DNA from: an uncultured Flavobacteriaceae bacterium
Lineage (GTDB): Bacteria > Bacteroidota > Bacteroidia > Flavobacteriales > Flavobacteriaceae
DNA: 64,000 nucleotides
Reading direction: 5' to 3'
Assembly: GCA_947493535.1 (NCBI GenBank)
Contig: CANLRK010000006.1
Coordinates: forward strand, 62,001-126,000
Position numbers and translations under genes: made by a program. Shown in pieces: positions 1 to 9,359 of the stretch; positions within the stretch are counted from its first letter, which is position 1; every line of letters starts with the position of its first letter. The notes under the pieces were generated by a model that did not search any database, was not told the origin of the DNA, and saw nothing but the letters and a program-made list of their open reading frames with translations.

Positions 1-785
1 TCTTCACAAACTAAAGCCAACCTATCAACATCTGGATCTACTACAATTCCCAAGTCGGCATTTTCTTTTACTACTAATTCTGATATTTCTGTAAGATGTT
101 CTTTTAAAGGCTCTGGATTATGAGGGAACTCTCCATTTGGTTCACAATACAATTTTACAACATGTACACCTAAACGTTCTAATAATAAAGGTATTGCAAT
201 ACCTCCAGTAGAGTTTACTGCATCTACTACTACCTTAAAATTAGCATTTTTAATTGCAGAAATATTTACTAAATCTAAGTTTAAAACCTCATCGATATGA
301 ATATCAATATAGGCATCATTTATTGTTATTTTACCTAAATCATCAACTTGAGCAAAATCAAAATCATCTTGTTCGGCAATAGTTAATATTTTAGCTCCTT
401 CTACTCCATTTAAAAACTCTCCTTTACTATTTAATAGTTTTAATGCATTCCATTGTTTTGGGTTGTGTGATGCTGTTAAAATTATTCCCCCATCAGCATG
501 CTCTAAAGGCACAGCAACCTCTACAGTTGGTGTTGTAGATAAACCTAAATCAATTACATGTATTCCTAACCCTATTAATGTATTCATTACTAAATCTTGA
601 ATCATATTTCCTGAAATACGAGCATCTCTACCTACCACAACACGATACGTCTCTTTTTTTCTATCATTTTTTAACCATGTTCCGTAAGCCGCAGCAAATT
701 TTACGGCATCAATTGGCGTTAAATTTTCACCTACACCACCTCCTATTGTTCCTCTTATTCCAGATATCGATTTAATTAAGGTCAT
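1..785 (-). CDS. glmM: Phosphoglucosamine/phosphomannomutase, 5' part (partial at window edge)
   Basis: Alpha-D-phosphohexomutase family; interconverts hexose 6- and 1-phosphates, probably glucosamine-phosphate for peptidoglycan and lipid precursors. Read on the minus strand from ATG at 785, the protein begins MTLIKSISGIRGTIGG and carries the phosphoserine active-site loop TASHNP (about residues 102-107) and the metal-binding DPDVDR loop near the window edge (about residues 250-255). The C-terminal half lies outside the window, so GlmM and phosphomannomutase (ManB) cannot be separated firmly. Transcription is probably from the TATATTTG box at 807-814, divergent from the ACP phosphodiesterase gene. 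Confidence 0.88.
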   Translation of the reverse strand, partial: MTLIKSISGIRGTIGGGVGENLTPIDAVKFAAAYGTWLKNDRKKETYRVVVGRDARISGNMIQDLVMNTLIGLGIHVIDLGLSTTPTVEVAVPLEHADGGIILTASHNPKQWNALKLLNSKGEFLNGVEGAKILTIAEQDDFDFAQVDDLGKITINDAYIDIHIDEVLNLDLVNISAIKNANFKVVVDAVNSTGGIAIPLLLERLGVHVVKLYCEPNGEFPHNPEPLKEHLTEISELVVKENADLGIVVDPDVDRLALVCE

Positions 786-806
786 TCTTTATATTTTAAG
801 TTTACA

Positions 807-814
807 CAAATATA
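807..814 (-). promoter_or_regulatory. Bacteroidota-type -7 box for the phosphohexomutase gene
   Basis: On the minus strand the sequence reads TATATTTG, an exact match to TAnnTTTG, 22 bases upstream of the mutase ATG. No clear TTG -33 box is seen at the usual 17-23 base distance, so the call rests on one box and its position. Confidence 0.45.
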
Positions 815-860
815 CAATTAGAAAACTTATTTATTAATTCTGATTTCATAAATTAGAAGC

Positions 861-1457
861 ATGAATTTTTTAGCCCATATTTACCTTTCTGGAAATAACG
901 ACTTGTTAAAAATTGGTAATTTTATTGCTGATAGTATTAGAGGTAAACAGTACTTAAACTATCCTGAAGAAATACAAAAGGGAATTTTATTACACCGTAA
1001 AATAGATAGTTATACAGACAGCCATCCCACAGTGAAATTAAGTAAGCAAAAACTTTATGCAAAATACAGCCACTACGCTAGTGTAATTGTTGATATTTTA
1101 TACGATCATTTTTTAGCAAAAAATTGGAATAGTTATTCTGACATTCCTCTATCGCAATATGTTGATGATTTTTACACCATTTTAAAAATGCATTTTGAAT
1201 TACTTCCTAACCAAGTAAAAAAAATGTACCCGTATATGGTACATGATAATTGGTTGGTAAGTTATGCCAGCATTGAAGGTATAACTAAAGTACTTGATGG
1301 TATGAACCGTAGAACTAAAAATAAATCTAAAATGAATGATGCAGTAATTGAACTACAAGAATTTTACGATGATTTTGAAAATGAATTTACCTTATTTTTT
1401 AACCAACTGATACTTTTTACACAAGACGAACTTAAAAAACCCTATATACAAGTTTAA
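861..1457 (+). CDS. acpH: Acyl carrier protein phosphodiesterase family protein
   Basis: ACP phosphodiesterase (AcpH, DUF479) family; the E. coli enzyme removes the 4'-phosphopantetheine arm from holo-ACP. The 198-residue protein has the family start MNFLAHIYLSG and conserved D-H pairs that belong to the HD-like metal site: NFIADSIRG, LLHRKIDSYTDSHP and VDILYDHFLAKNW. The length matches the family. The ATG at 861 is the only start that keeps the conserved N-terminus. It is divergent from the mutase gene and is followed 46 bases later by the DUF4197 lipoprotein gene, which has its own likely promoter. Activity in Bacteroidota is inferred from family only. Confidence 0.85.
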   Translation: MNFLAHIYLSGNNDLLKIGNFIADSIRGKQYLNYPEEIQKGILLHRKIDSYTDSHPTVKLSKQKLYAKYSHYASVIVDILYDHFLAKNWNSYSDIPLSQYVDDFYTILKMHFELLPNQVKKMYPYMVHDNWLVSYASIEGITKVLDGMNRRTKNKSKMNDAVIELQEFYDDFENEFTLFFNQLILFTQDELKKPYIQV

Positions 1458-1462
1458 TGTTG

Positions 1463-1470
1463 TACCTTTG
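1463..1470 (+). promoter_or_regulatory. Bacteroidota-type -7 box upstream of the DUF4197 gene
   Basis: TACCTTTG matches TAnnTTTG exactly and ends 33 bases before the lipoprotein ATG at 1503, just after the acpH stop. No convincing -33 TTG is present. Confidence 0.45.
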
Positions 1471-1502
1471 GTTTTAATACAAACACTCATAAATAATAGT
1501 AT

Positions 1503-2213
1503 ATGACACGTAATTTTTTAGCTGTAATTGCACTTTTTATTATTACAAGTTGTGCAGAATTACAACAAGTAGTAGATAGCTTACCAGAACAAACCGGAGG
1601 AGTATTAAGTAACGTAGATATTGCATCTGGATTAAGAGAAGCTTTAGATTTAGGAATAGATAAACAAGTATCTAAATTAACTCAAAAAGATGGTTTTTTA
1701 GCAAACGAATTAGTTAAGATTGTACTTCCTGAAGAACTAAAAAAAGTAGACAAAGGATTGCGTGATATCGGACTAAGTAGTTTAGCCGATGAAGGCATAA
1801 AAATGCTGAATAGAGCAGCCGAAGATGCTGTTGGAGAAGCTACACCTATTTTTATTAATGCTGTAAAAGGAATTACTTTCAACGATGCTAAAAATATATT
1901 ATTAGGCAATGATTCTGCTGCTACTAACTATTTACAAAGTGGAACACAACAAGCTTTATATAGCAAATTCAGTCCGGTTATTAAAAACTCTTTTGCAAAA
2001 GTTGGGGCAGATCAAGTATGGACAAACATAATAACAAAATACAATAGCATTCCTTTTGTTAAAAAAGTAAATCCTGATTTAACAGATTATACAACTAATG
2101 AAGCTCTAAAAGGGGTATACACTATGATTGCTGTTGAAGAAAAAGAAATTAGAAATAAAGTAAGTTCCAGAACTACGGCACTACTTCAAAAAGTATTTGC
2201 TTTACAAGATTAA
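1503..2213 (+). CDS. DUF4197 domain lipoprotein
   Basis: Probable lipoprotein of the DUF4197 family, function unknown. The N-terminus is a short signal peptide ending in a lipobox, I-T-S-C, with the acylated Cys at residue 17. The remaining 220 residues are predicted mostly helical and span the whole mature protein. Family features include the IASGLREALDLGIDKQVSKL segment near the start of the mature protein and the NDAKNILLG segment in the middle. It has its own -7 box upstream and a strong terminator downstream (2243-2278), so it is probably monocistronic. It likely sits at the periplasmic side of the outer membrane; no substrate is known. Confidence 0.82.
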   Translation: MTRNFLAVIALFIITSCAELQQVVDSLPEQTGGVLSNVDIASGLREALDLGIDKQVSKLTQKDGFLANELVKIVLPEELKKVDKGLRDIGLSSLADEGIKMLNRAAEDAVGEATPIFINAVKGITFNDAKNILLGNDSAATNYLQSGTQQALYSKFSPVIKNSFAKVGADQVWTNIITKYNSIPFVKKVNPDLTDYTTNEALKGVYTMIAVEEKEIRNKVSSRTTALLQKVFALQD

Positions 2214-2242
2214 CAATAAAAATTTATACAATATATTGCTTT

Positions 2243-2278
2243 AAAAGCCCTTTAACACCAGTGTTAGAGGGCTTTTTT
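2243..2278 (+). terminator. Rho-independent terminator after the DUF4197 gene
   Basis: Arms 2243-2258 and 2261-2276 pair almost perfectly (AAAAGCCCTTTAACAC against GTGTTAGAGGGCTTTT, one G-T wobble). The right arm runs into a six-T tract. Confidence 0.9.
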
Positions 2279-2403
2279 ACATCTTCATCGCTTACAAAAC
2301 TCAACTAAAAGCATAAAAATTTCACTTTTACCTCTTTTGTTATTGTAGATAAGGTATTTTTTAACTAACTTTAAACATCTTATAATCAACAACTTAAATC
2401 GTC

Positions 2404-2577
2404 ATGCCAGTAACATTAGATACCTACAGAGACACCTCAAGGTTAGAAGCACGCTATAAAAAGTTAGTAGAAAAAGCATATAATTTTAAATATACCAATA
2501 GTTCTATTAGTGATTTAGCAGCGTATAAAGCAATGCGTTTGTTAGAAAAAATAAATCGAATCAAATTCGGTTACTAA
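2404..2577 (+). CDS. Small hypothetical protein, 57 aa
   Basis: An open frame from ATG 2404 to TAA 2577 encodes 57 residues, MPVTLDTYRDTSRLEARY... ending INRIKFGY. It is rich in Lys, Arg, Tyr and Ala and predicted helical, with no signal peptide or membrane segment. It sits alone after a terminator in an otherwise empty 360-base gap. Its stop codon overlaps the stop of the convergent BtuF-like gene by three bases (2574-2576). That tight fit and normal codon use suggest a real gene. I do not recognise the family. Confidence 0.6.
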   Translation: MPVTLDTYRDTSRLEARYKKLVEKAYNFKYTNSSISDLAAYKAMRLLEKINRIKFGY

Positions 2578-3377
2578 AATTTAGCCTCTAATATAGCATG
2601 CAGGTTTTTGAAATAATCAAAAGCCCCTAATAATCTTGTGCCATACCAAGAGAAATATTCACCATTAACTAATATTATTTTAGCCTTAGGGTTTAATAAT
2701 TGTAGCTCTTCTACATCTTTTTGTTTAAAGGGATAGGGTTCGCTTGATAAAAAAATTAACTCAGGTTTTTTTTCTTCCATCATTTGTTCAACATCTATTT
2801 CAGGGTACCTTTCAAGCTTACCATAAACATTTTCAAAATTATTAATACTTAACAAATGATTAATAATTGTATTATTAGCAGCAACCATCCAAGGATTTTT
2901 CCATATAAAATATGCAACACTACGAACAGGAATTGTACACATATATGAGGTAAAGTCTTTTAATAAATAAATAAGCTCATTTGTTATTTCTGTTGCTTTA
3001 TCCTCTACCGAAAATATTGCCCCATACTGAGCAATCAATTCTATAGTATCATCAATAGTAGAAATATCAGAAACATGTACTTGAGCAATTTGCTCAAGTT
3101 TAATCACCATTTCTTTCGTATTTTCTTCCTTATTACATAAAATGATATCAGGTTGTAATTCTTTTATTTTGTCATAATGTACTTGCTTTGTCCCACCAAC
3201 TATTGTCTTTTTCTTTCTTAGGGATTCAGGGTGTATACAAAATTTAGTTACCCCTACAATTACGTCTTCTAATCCCAAATCAACCAATAACTCAGTTTGC
3301 GAAGGAACCAAAGAAATAATCCTCTTCGGTACACTCTCTATTTGTAGTAATCTATTTAATTGGTCTTTATATAACAT
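2574..3377 (-). CDS. BtuF-like helical-backbone metal/cofactor receptor protein
   Basis: ABC-transporter substrate-binding fold of the BtuF/FecB type (helical backbone metal receptor). The N-terminal lobe begins VPKRIISLVPSQTELLVDLGLEDVIVGVTKFCIHP, the typical SLVPS-TE-L start of this family, and the second lobe holds the GEYFSWYGTRLLGA segment. At 267 residues it is family length but lacks a signal peptide, so it may act in the cytoplasm or be exported another way. No permease or ATPase gene is nearby. It starts within the pyrF stop codon (TAATG overlap at 3377), so the two are translationally coupled. Ligand unknown; cobalamin or a chelate are options. Confidence 0.75.
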   Translation of the reverse strand: MLYKDQLNRLLQIESVPKRIISLVPSQTELLVDLGLEDVIVGVTKFCIHPESLRKKKTIVGGTKQVHYDKIKELQPDIILCNKEENTKEMVIKLEQIAQVHVSDISTIDDTIELIAQYGAIFSVEDKATEITNELIYLLKDFTSYMCTIPVRSVAYFIWKNPWMVAANNTIINHLLSINNFENVYGKLERYPEIDVEQMMEEKKPELIFLSSEPYPFKQKDVEELQLLNPKAKIILVNGEYFSWYGTRLLGAFDYFKNLHAILEAKF

Positions 3378-4204
3378 TATATGCTTTCTTGTAACCTAAG
3401 TATTTCTTCCATTTGCTGTTGCAATTCTTTAGCTTTAATTGCAGCAGTTTGAGCAAAATCTACACCACTAGAAGCATATATAATTCCTCGTGAAGAATTA
3501 ATTAACAACCCCACATTTGAAGCCATCCCATATTGACAAACATCTTTTAAATTTCCTCCTTGAGCCCCTACTCCTGGCACTAGTAAAAAATTATTTGGCA
3601 CAATTTCACGTATTGCTTTAAAATATTCGGCTTTTGTTGCACCAACTACGTACATTAAATTTTCAGAATTTTTCCATGTTTTAGAAGTTTCTAACACCTG
3701 TTTGTACAACTCTTGCCCTTTTGTTGGTAATGTTTGAAAATCAAACGCTCCTTTATTTGAAGTTAGTGCTAACATAATGGTATGCTTATCTTTAAACGCT
3801 AAAAAAGGCTCAATAGAATCTTTTCCCATATAAGGAGCAACAGTAACAGAATCAAAGGCTAAATCTTCAAAAAAAGCCTTTGCATACATAGAAGACGTAT
3901 TTCCAATGTCTCCACGTTTTGCATCGGCAATTGTATAAATTTCTGGATATTCTGAGTTAATATACTGAATTGTTTTTTCTAATGATTTCCAACCTTTTAA
4001 CCCATAAGCTTCATAAAAAGCTGTATTAGGCTTATATGAGACACATAAATGATGGGTAGCATCAATAATAGCCTTGTTAAACTCAAAAATAGGATCTTCA
4101 GTCTGCAATAAATGTTGTGGTATTTTGTTTAGATCTACATCTAAACCTATGCATAAAAATGACTTTTTTCTACGTATTTGTTCAGTTAATTGTGTTGTTG
4201 TCAT
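3377..4204 (-). CDS. pyrF: Orotidine 5'-phosphate decarboxylase (type 2)
   Basis: Last step of UMP synthesis, OMP to UMP plus CO2, in the cytoplasm. The 275-residue protein has the family start [14 protein letters not shown] and the catalytic Asp-Lys cluster [12 protein letters not shown] (around residues 93-104). The phosphate-binding segments [11 protein letters not shown] and NSSRGI sit toward the C-terminus. The length and the [10 protein letters not shown] motif fit the long type 2 PyrF group. It is separated from prfA by a hairpin terminator at 4223-4244 and overlaps the next gene by one base, so transcription probably starts locally or by partial readthrough. Confidence 0.95.
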   Translation of the reverse strand: MTTTQLTEQIRRKKSFLCIGLDVDLNKIPQHLLQTEDPIFEFNKAIIDATHHLCVSYKPNTAFYEAYGLKGWKSLEKTIQYINSEYPEIYTIADAKRGDIGNTSSMYAKAFFEDLAFDSVTVAPYMGKDSIEPFLAFKDKHTIMLALTSNKGAFDFQTLPTKGQELYKQVLETSKTWKNSENLMYVVGATKAEYFKAIREIVPNNFLLVPGVGAQGGNLKDVCQYGMASNVGLLINSSRGIIYASSGVDFAQTAAIKAKELQQQMEEILRLQESI

Positions 4205-4222
4205 GTACTTTATATATATAAA

Positions 4223-4244
4223 AATTCCCGCATTTGCGGGAATT
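4223..4244 (-). terminator. Terminator after prfA
   Basis: Perfect 9-bp stem AATTCCCGC / GCGGGAATT (4223-4231 and 4236-4244) with a 4-base loop. On the minus strand it lies just after the prfA stop and is followed by a short T run. Confidence 0.8.
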
Positions 4245-4251
4245 GTTTTTC

Positions 4252-5328
4252 TTAAATTTCGTCAGAAGCTGCCTTTAACTTTTCAGTATTTACAACTATT
4301 TTTAGCTCGTCAATTATTTTCTGAATATCACCGTTCACAATATTTGGTAAGTCATATAATGTTAAGCCAATTCTATGATCTGTTACCCTTCCTTGTGGAT
4401 AATTATAGGTTCTAATTTTAGCCGATCGATCTCCAGAAGAAACTAAACTTTTACGTGCAGCAGAATCTGCCGCTTGTTTTTTAGCCAACTCTAACTCATA
4501 TAAACGAGAACGTAATACTTTTAAAGCCTTCTCTAAGTTTTTATGTGATGATTTTTGGTCTTGACAACTTACTATCATTCCTGTAGGCTCGTGGTGCAAT
4601 TTAATTGCTGAATACGTTGTATTTACTGATTGTCCACCTGGCCCTGTAGATGTAGTACGTTCAATACGTACTTCTTGCATGTTTAACTCTACATCAAACT
4701 CTTCCGCTTCCGGAAGTACAATAACTGTAGCTGCAGAGGTATGCACCCTACCTTGTGTTTCGGTTTGTGGTACACGTTGTACACGGTGCACTCCCGATTC
4801 ATATTTCATGGTTCCATACACATCCTCTCCAGAAACTTCAAAAATAATTTCTTTAAATCCTCCAGAAGTTCCTTCACTAGAACTTACCACATCAACTTTC
4901 CATCCTTTATCACTAGCATATTTGGTATACATACGATACAAATCACCAGCAAAAATACTAGCCTCATCACCTCCTGTTCCTGCTCTAACTTCTACTACAA
5001 CATTTTTAGCATCTTCAGGATCTTTAGGTATCATTAAAAGATTTATTTCTTCTTCTAATGCTGGTAACTGCTCCTTAGCTTCTTCTAATTGCATCTTAGC
5101 CATTTCAACCATTTCAGCGTCAGAACCGTCTGCTATAATTTCATTTGACTCGTTTATATTGTCAGTTAGCGTAATATATTGTTCACGCTTATCCATTATG
5201 GTTCGTAAATCTTTATACTCTCTATTTAAAGCTATATAACGTTTCTGGTCAGAAATGATATCTGGTTGAATTATCAAATCAGAAACCTCATCAAAACGTT
5301 GTTTTACAATTTGTAATCTTTCTAACAT
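4252..5328 (-). CDS. prfA: Peptide chain release factor 1
   Basis: RF1 reads UAA and UAG stop codons and triggers release of the finished peptide from the ribosome. The 358-residue protein contains the GGQ peptidyl-hydrolysis motif in [16 protein letters not shown] (about residue 231), which is the usual RF1 context, and the [14 protein letters not shown] segment of the core. The length is standard. The ATG at 5328 gives the normal start [16 protein letters not shown] good promoter lies at 5351-5380 and a terminator follows the gene. The partner prfB is also in this window at 59163. Confidence 0.96.
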   Translation of the reverse strand: MLERLQIVKQRFDEVSDLIIQPDIISDQKRYIALNREYKDLRTIMDKREQYITLTDNINESNEIIADGSDAEMVEMAKMQLEEAKEQLPALEEEINLLMIPKDPEDAKNVVVEVRAGTGGDEASIFAGDLYRMYTKYASDKGWKVDVVSSSEGTSGGFKEIIFEVSGEDVYGTMKYESGVHRVQRVPQTETQGRVHTSAATVIVLPEAEEFDVELNMQEVRIERTTSTGPGGQSVNTTYSAIKLHHEPTGMIVSCQDQKSSHKNLEKALKVLRSRLYELELAKKQAADSAARKSLVSSGDRSAKIRTYNYPQGRVTDHRIGLTLYDLPNIVNGDIQKIIDELKIVVNTEKLKAASDEI

Positions 5329-5350
5329 TATTCTTTCTATAATTTGAACG

Positions 5351-5380
5351 CAAATTTAAGCATTTGATTTCGTTTTTCAA
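5351..5380 (-). promoter_or_regulatory. Bacteroidota-type promoter of prfA
   Basis: On the minus strand TTG (5378-5380) is followed after 19 bases by TAAATTTG (5351-5358). Both boxes and the spacing match TTG-N19-TAnnTTTG. The predicted start gives a leader of about 15-20 bases. Confidence 0.65.
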
Positions 5381-5403
5381 GTATTAAAATTAGGCTTGTT
5401 TTA

Positions 5404-6009
5404 TTAACTTAAATCAGAGGTAATTAATTTTAAAAACTCATTCCTAGTTTCTTGATTTTTGAAAGCTCCGGTAAAACCAGATGTTGTAGTTACTGAGTTT
5501 TGTTTTTGTACACCCCGCATCATCATACACATATGCGACGCTTCAATAACAACAGCTACTCCTTGTGGTTGTAATGTTTCATCTATACATTTTAGTATCT
5601 GATCCGTTAAACGTTCTTGCACTTGTAGCCTTCTTGAGTAAACATCTACTATTCTTGGCAATTTACTTAAACCTACTATATGGCCATTAGGTATATAAGC
5701 TATGTGTGCTTTTCCGAAAAAAGGGAGCATATGATGTTCACACAACGAGTACAACTCAATATCTTTAACTATAACCATGTTATTATAATCTTCTTTAAAC
5801 ATGGCGCTTTTCAAAATTTCTTCGGCATTTAAATCATACCCTTGAGTAAGAAATTGCATTGCTTTTGATGCACGTTCAGGTGTTTTAACCAGTCCTTCTC
5901 TTGTTACATCTTCTCCAACTTCTTCTATGATTTTACTATATCTCTTCTTAATTTCTTTAGTAATTTTTTCATTATAATCTTCAAAATTTCTATATCCCAT
6001 TGTTTTCAT
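5404..6009 (-). CDS. folE: GTP cyclohydrolase I
   Basis: Converts GTP to 7,8-dihydroneopterin triphosphate, the first step of folate and pterin synthesis. The zinc ligands are all visible: Cys and His in LCEHHMLPF and the distal Cys in SHMCMMMRG. Other family segments are [39 protein letters not shown] and the C-terminal F-x-x-NxxTRxEFL. The length of 201 residues is typical. The start at 6009 (MKTMGYRNF) is chosen, but a second ATG three codons later is also possible. A TATATTTG box at 6087-6094 probably drives it, divergent from the DUF5916 gene. Confidence 0.95.
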   Translation of the reverse strand: MKTMGYRNFEDYNEKITKEIKKRYSKIIEEVGEDVTREGLVKTPERASKAMQFLTQGYDLNAEEILKSAMFKEDYNNMVIVKDIELYSLCEHHMLPFFGKAHIAYIPNGHIVGLSKLPRIVDVYSRRLQVQERLTDQILKCIDETLQPQGVAVVIEASHMCMMMRGVQKQNSVTTTSGFTGAFKNQETRNEFLKLITSDLS

Positions 6010-6086
6010 TTTTTCATAACAAACTTAACAAAACCTGTTACATGTTTTCAATATAAAGCTGCATGATTTTAACATTATAGCTCTCC

Positions 6087-6094
6087 CAAATATA
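6087..6094 (-). promoter_or_regulatory. -7 box of folE
   Basis: Minus-strand TATATTTG matches TAnnTTTG, 77 bases upstream of the folE ATG. The -33 region has no clear TTG. Confidence 0.45.
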
Positions 6095-6137
6095 ATCTTT
6101 TAACTTTTATTTAGCACAGTACATTATGGGTATAAAG

Positions 6138-6145
6138 TAGTTTTG
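6138..6145 (+). promoter_or_regulatory. -7 box of the DUF5916 gene
   Basis: TAGTTTTG matches TAnnTTTG and lies 30 bases before the chosen ATG at 6176. Its position over an upstream in-frame TTG codon (6143) argues that this TTG is not the translation start. Confidence 0.5.
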
Positions 6146-6175
6146 TACCGAAATAAATTTACTATCAAGATTTAC

Positions 6176-8638
6176 ATGAATAAATTTTTAATTACGGTAT
6201 TGCTTTTATTCTCAGTATTAAGTTATGGTCAAGATAAAAAAGCATATTCTATCCAAAAAACAAGTATTGCTCCTAAGATAGATGGTATTTTAAATGATGC
6301 TATCTGGGAACAAGCACAAGAGGCAAGTAACTTTATTCAATTTAAACCTACAATGGGAGTTGCAGAAACTCAAGAAAACAGAAGTATTGTTAAGCTTAGT
6401 TATGATGATAGTGCTATATATATTGCTGCCTATTTATATGACGACCCCACAAAAATTATGCGCCAATTTAATCCCAGAGATAATTTTGGACAATCTGATT
6501 TTTTTGGGGTAATAATTAACCCTAATAATGATGGACAAAACGATACAGAGTTTTTTGTTTTTAGTTCAGGAGCACAGGCAGATGCCATAGCTACCCCAAG
6601 TAGTGGAGAAGATTTTAGTTGGAATGCTGTATGGGATAGTGCTGTGAAAATTGTAGCTAATGGATGGATAGTAGAGCTGAAAATACCCTATGCTGCCCTG
6701 CGATTTTCTAATAAAGAACCGCAAACATGGGGGATCAATTTTCATAGACATATACGCAGATCTCAAGAACAATATGCATGGAATCCTATTGATATAACTA
6801 TTGGTCATCCAAGCTTATATCATGGAGAATTACAAGGGTTGAAAAACATTACTCCTCCTACTCGCTTAAGTTTTTATCCCTTCTTATCTGGAACAGAAAC
6901 ACGTTTTGAAAGCCAAAAAGAAAGTAATTATAGTGCTGGTTTAGATGTAAAATACGGAATTAGCGAAAGCTTTACATTAGACGCTACTTTAATACCTGAT
7001 TTTAGCCAAACAGGAGTTGACAATGTAACATTAAATCTAGGTCCTTTTGAACAAACTTTTGCCGAACAACGCCAGTTCTTTACTGAAGGAGTAGATTTAT
7101 TTAACAAAGGTGGTTTATTTTATTCTAGAAGAATTGGTAACCAACCCAGTGGCTATAATAGCATAGAAAATAAACTAGAAGCTAATGAAGTAATCGTTGA
7201 CAATCCGGAAACTGTAAAAATGCTTAATGCTATAAAAGTTTCTGGAAGAACAAAAAAAGGATTAGGTATAGGAGTATTTAACGCTATTACTGAAAAAACA
7301 AAGGCTTTAGTGAAAAACAACAATACTAATGAAACCAAAACAATTGTTACCGAACCTTTTACTAATTACAATATTGTTGTTTTTGACCAGCAGTTTAATA
7401 AAAATTCTTCTATAAGTCTTATAAACACTAACGTAACAAGAAACGGACATTTTAAAGATGCTAATGTTACTGCTGCATTGATTAGTCTGGCCAACAAAGC
7501 TAATTCTTACCGTGTTAGTGGACATATAAAAATAAGTAACTTAAACATTGAATCTGGCACCCAAACTGGTTTTAATACTAGCTTATCTTTAGCTAAAATT
7601 AGTGGTAATTATCAGTTTAACATTAATCATTTTTTAGCTGATAAAAAATACGATATAAATGATTTTGGTGTTTCATGGCGTAATAATTATAACAATTTCT
7701 CTTTTAATGGTTCCTATAGAATATTTAAACCTACCACACATTTCAATAATTTAAGTATAAATACTTGGGCTGAATACAGACAATTATATAAACCTAATAC
7801 CTATACAGGTAATAGCATTGGCGGGAATTTTTATGCAAAAACAAAAACTTTGCACGACTTTGGAGGAAATATTAACTTTCAAGCAGGTAAACAGTTTGAT
7901 TATTTTGAACCCAGAACAGAAGGACGATTTTTTGTATATGAGAACTTTATAAATTCCGGAATATGGATTTCTTCTAACTATAATAACACCTTTGCTATAG
8001 ATGCTAATACGGGGTTCAGCACTTATTTAGAGAACAACAGAAACACCTTTAATTATTGGTATAAAATAACCCCTATAGTAAGACTTAATGACAAAATTAA
8101 ATTGAGTTACACCTATGAATTTATAGAAAAGAAAAAAGATAGAGGTTACGTAACTACTTACAGCAACGACGATATACTTTTTGGACAACGAAACCAAAAA
8201 ACAACTGTTAACAGTCTTTCCGGAAGCTACAACTTTAACACCCTAAACGGACTTACCCTTATATTACGTAATTATTGGACTGCAGTTAATTATGAAGATA
8301 AATTATATACCTTAGGAAATAACGGACGCTTAACATCAGCCAACAATTATACCGTAAATAACAGTTTAATAAATGATGTGAATTATAGCAACCCAAACAT
8401 TAATTATAGTATCTGGGATTTTAACTTACAATATTCATGGCAATTTGCTCCTGGAAGTCAGCTAATAGCAGTATATCGTAACAAACTATTTAACCAAACA
8501 GAAAACGCCGCATTAGGGTACTTGGATAGCACAAACAACCTATTTAAAGAAGCCTTAAAACAAACATTTTCATTAAAAGTAATTTACTATTTAGACTACA
8601 ATAGCATCAAAAAAACTTTTAAAAAGTCGCATGCTTAA
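6176..8638 (+). CDS. DUF5916 outer-membrane protein with N-terminal CBM9-like domain
   Basis: Exported protein of 820 residues, common in Bacteroidota. A cleavable signal peptide (MNKFLITVLLLFSVLSYGQ) leads to a carbohydrate-binding-like (CBM9/DOMON) domain, about residues 30-220, with IDGILNDAIWEQAQEASNFIQFKP typical of its start. The rest is DUF5916, rich in alternating hydrophobic and aromatic strands that look like an outer-membrane beta-barrel. The TLDATLIPDFSQTGVDN and EQRQFFTEG segments are hallmarks of the family. I start it at ATG 6176 because this begins the signal peptide directly. The ligand is unknown, with glycans a guess from the N-terminal fold. Confidence 0.85.
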   Translation: MNKFLITVLLLFSVLSYGQDKKAYSIQKTSIAPKIDGILNDAIWEQAQEASNFIQFKPTMGVAETQENRSIVKLSYDDSAIYIAAYLYDDPTKIMRQFNPRDNFGQSDFFGVIINPNNDGQNDTEFFVFSSGAQADAIATPSSGEDFSWNAVWDSAVKIVANGWIVELKIPYAALRFSNKEPQTWGINFHRHIRRSQEQYAWNPIDITIGHPSLYHGELQGLKNITPPTRLSFYPFLSGTETRFESQKESNYSAGLDVKYGISESFTLDATLIPDFSQTGVDNVTLNLGPFEQTFAEQRQFFTEGVDLFNKGGLFYSRRIGNQPSGYNSIENKLEANEVIVDNPETVKMLNAIKVSGRTKKGLGIGVFNAITEKTKALVKNNNTNETKTIVTEPFTNYNIVVFDQQFNKNSSISLINTNVTRNGHFKDANVTAALISLANKANSYRVSGHIKISNLNIESGTQTGFNTSLSLAKISGNYQFNINHFLADKKYDINDFGVSWRNNYNNFSFNGSYRIFKPTTHFNNLSINTWAEYRQLYKPNTYTGNSIGGNFYAKTKTLHDFGGNINFQAGKQFDYFEPRTEGRFFVYENFINSGIWISSNYNNTFAIDANTGFSTYLENNRNTFNYWYKITPIVRLNDKIKLSYTYEFIEKKKDRGYVTTYSNDDILFGQRNQKTTVNSLSGSYNFNTLNGLTLILRNYWTAVNYEDKLYTLGNNGRLTSANNYTVNNSLINDVNYSNPNINYSIWDFNLQYSWQFAPGSQLIAVYRNKLFNQTENAALGYLDSTNNLFKEALKQTFSLKVIYYLDYNSIKKTFKKSHA

Positions 8639-8689
8639 TTGGTTAACTTTTGCTTTTTAAGTAAATTCACTGCTTAATTTTTAGATAAA

Positions 8690-9355
8690 ATGATTGTAGC
8701 AAAAAATATCCATAAGTATTATGACAATTTACACGTTTTAAAAGGTGTGAATTTACATATAAAAAAAGGAGAAATTGTTTCGGTTGTAGGAAGTTCTGGT
8801 GCCGGAAAAACAACTTTGCTTCAAATTTTAGGAACTTTAGATTTTATTGATAAAAAGGATACAAATAGTGCTTTAATTATTAATAATCAAGAAATCAACA
8901 CTTTAAAAGAAAAAAAACTAGCACAATTCAGAAACGAACATATTGGTTTTATATTTCAGTTTCATCAATTATTGCCAGAATTTACCGCACTAGAAAACGT
9001 ATGTATTCCTGCTTATATTGGAGGAAAAAGTAAACAAGAAACAGAAACTAAAGCTAAGGAGTTATTAGATTTTCTAGGACTTTCACACCGTTGGCATCAT
9101 AAACCCTCTGAACTATCAGGAGGAGAGCAGCAACGCGTAGCTGTTGCCAGAGCTTTAATAAATAACCCTAAAGTTATTTTTGCCGATGAACCCTCAGGAA
9201 ACTTAGACTCTGAAAGCGCAGAAAACCTTCATAATCTTTTTTTTGAACTTCGTGATAAATATGGACAAACATTTGTTATTGTTACTCATAACGAAACTTT
9301 AGCTAATATGGCTGATAGAAAACTAGTTATGAAGGATGGTGTCATTCTTGATTAA
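8690..9355 (+). CDS. lolD: ABC transporter ATP-binding protein, LolD-like
   Basis: ATPase of the LolCDE/MacB type; LolD powers release of lipoproteins from the inner membrane. The 221-residue protein has Walker [10 protein letters not shown] (about residues 35-43), a Q-loop [18 protein letters not shown], signature LSGGEQQR, Walker B VIFADEP, D-loop SGNLDS and H-loop VTHN. The [11 protein letters not shown] segment is typical of LolD. The membrane partner (LolC/E) is not in this window, so assignment to LolD and not another MacB-like ATPase is by similarity. It is followed four bases later by the TIGR02757 gene, probably one operon. Confidence 0.85.
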   Translation: MIVAKNIHKYYDNLHVLKGVNLHIKKGEIVSVVGSSGAGKTTLLQILGTLDFIDKKDTNSALIINNQEINTLKEKKLAQFRNEHIGFIFQFHQLLPEFTALENVCIPAYIGGKSKQETETKAKELLDFLGLSHRWHHKPSELSGGEQQRVAVARALINNPKVIFADEPSGNLDSESAENLHNLFFELRDKYGQTFVIVTHNETLANMADRKLVMKDGVILD

Positions 9356-9359
9356 AAAT

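Noticed and set aside
4679-5239. Long frame opposite prfA
   Set aside because: Antisense shadow of a clear release-factor gene, with Ser/Ile-rich low-complexity translation.
6143-6175. TTG-initiated extension of the DUF5916 protein
   Set aside because: The TTG is part of a TAGTTTTG promoter box and the extension would hide the signal peptide.
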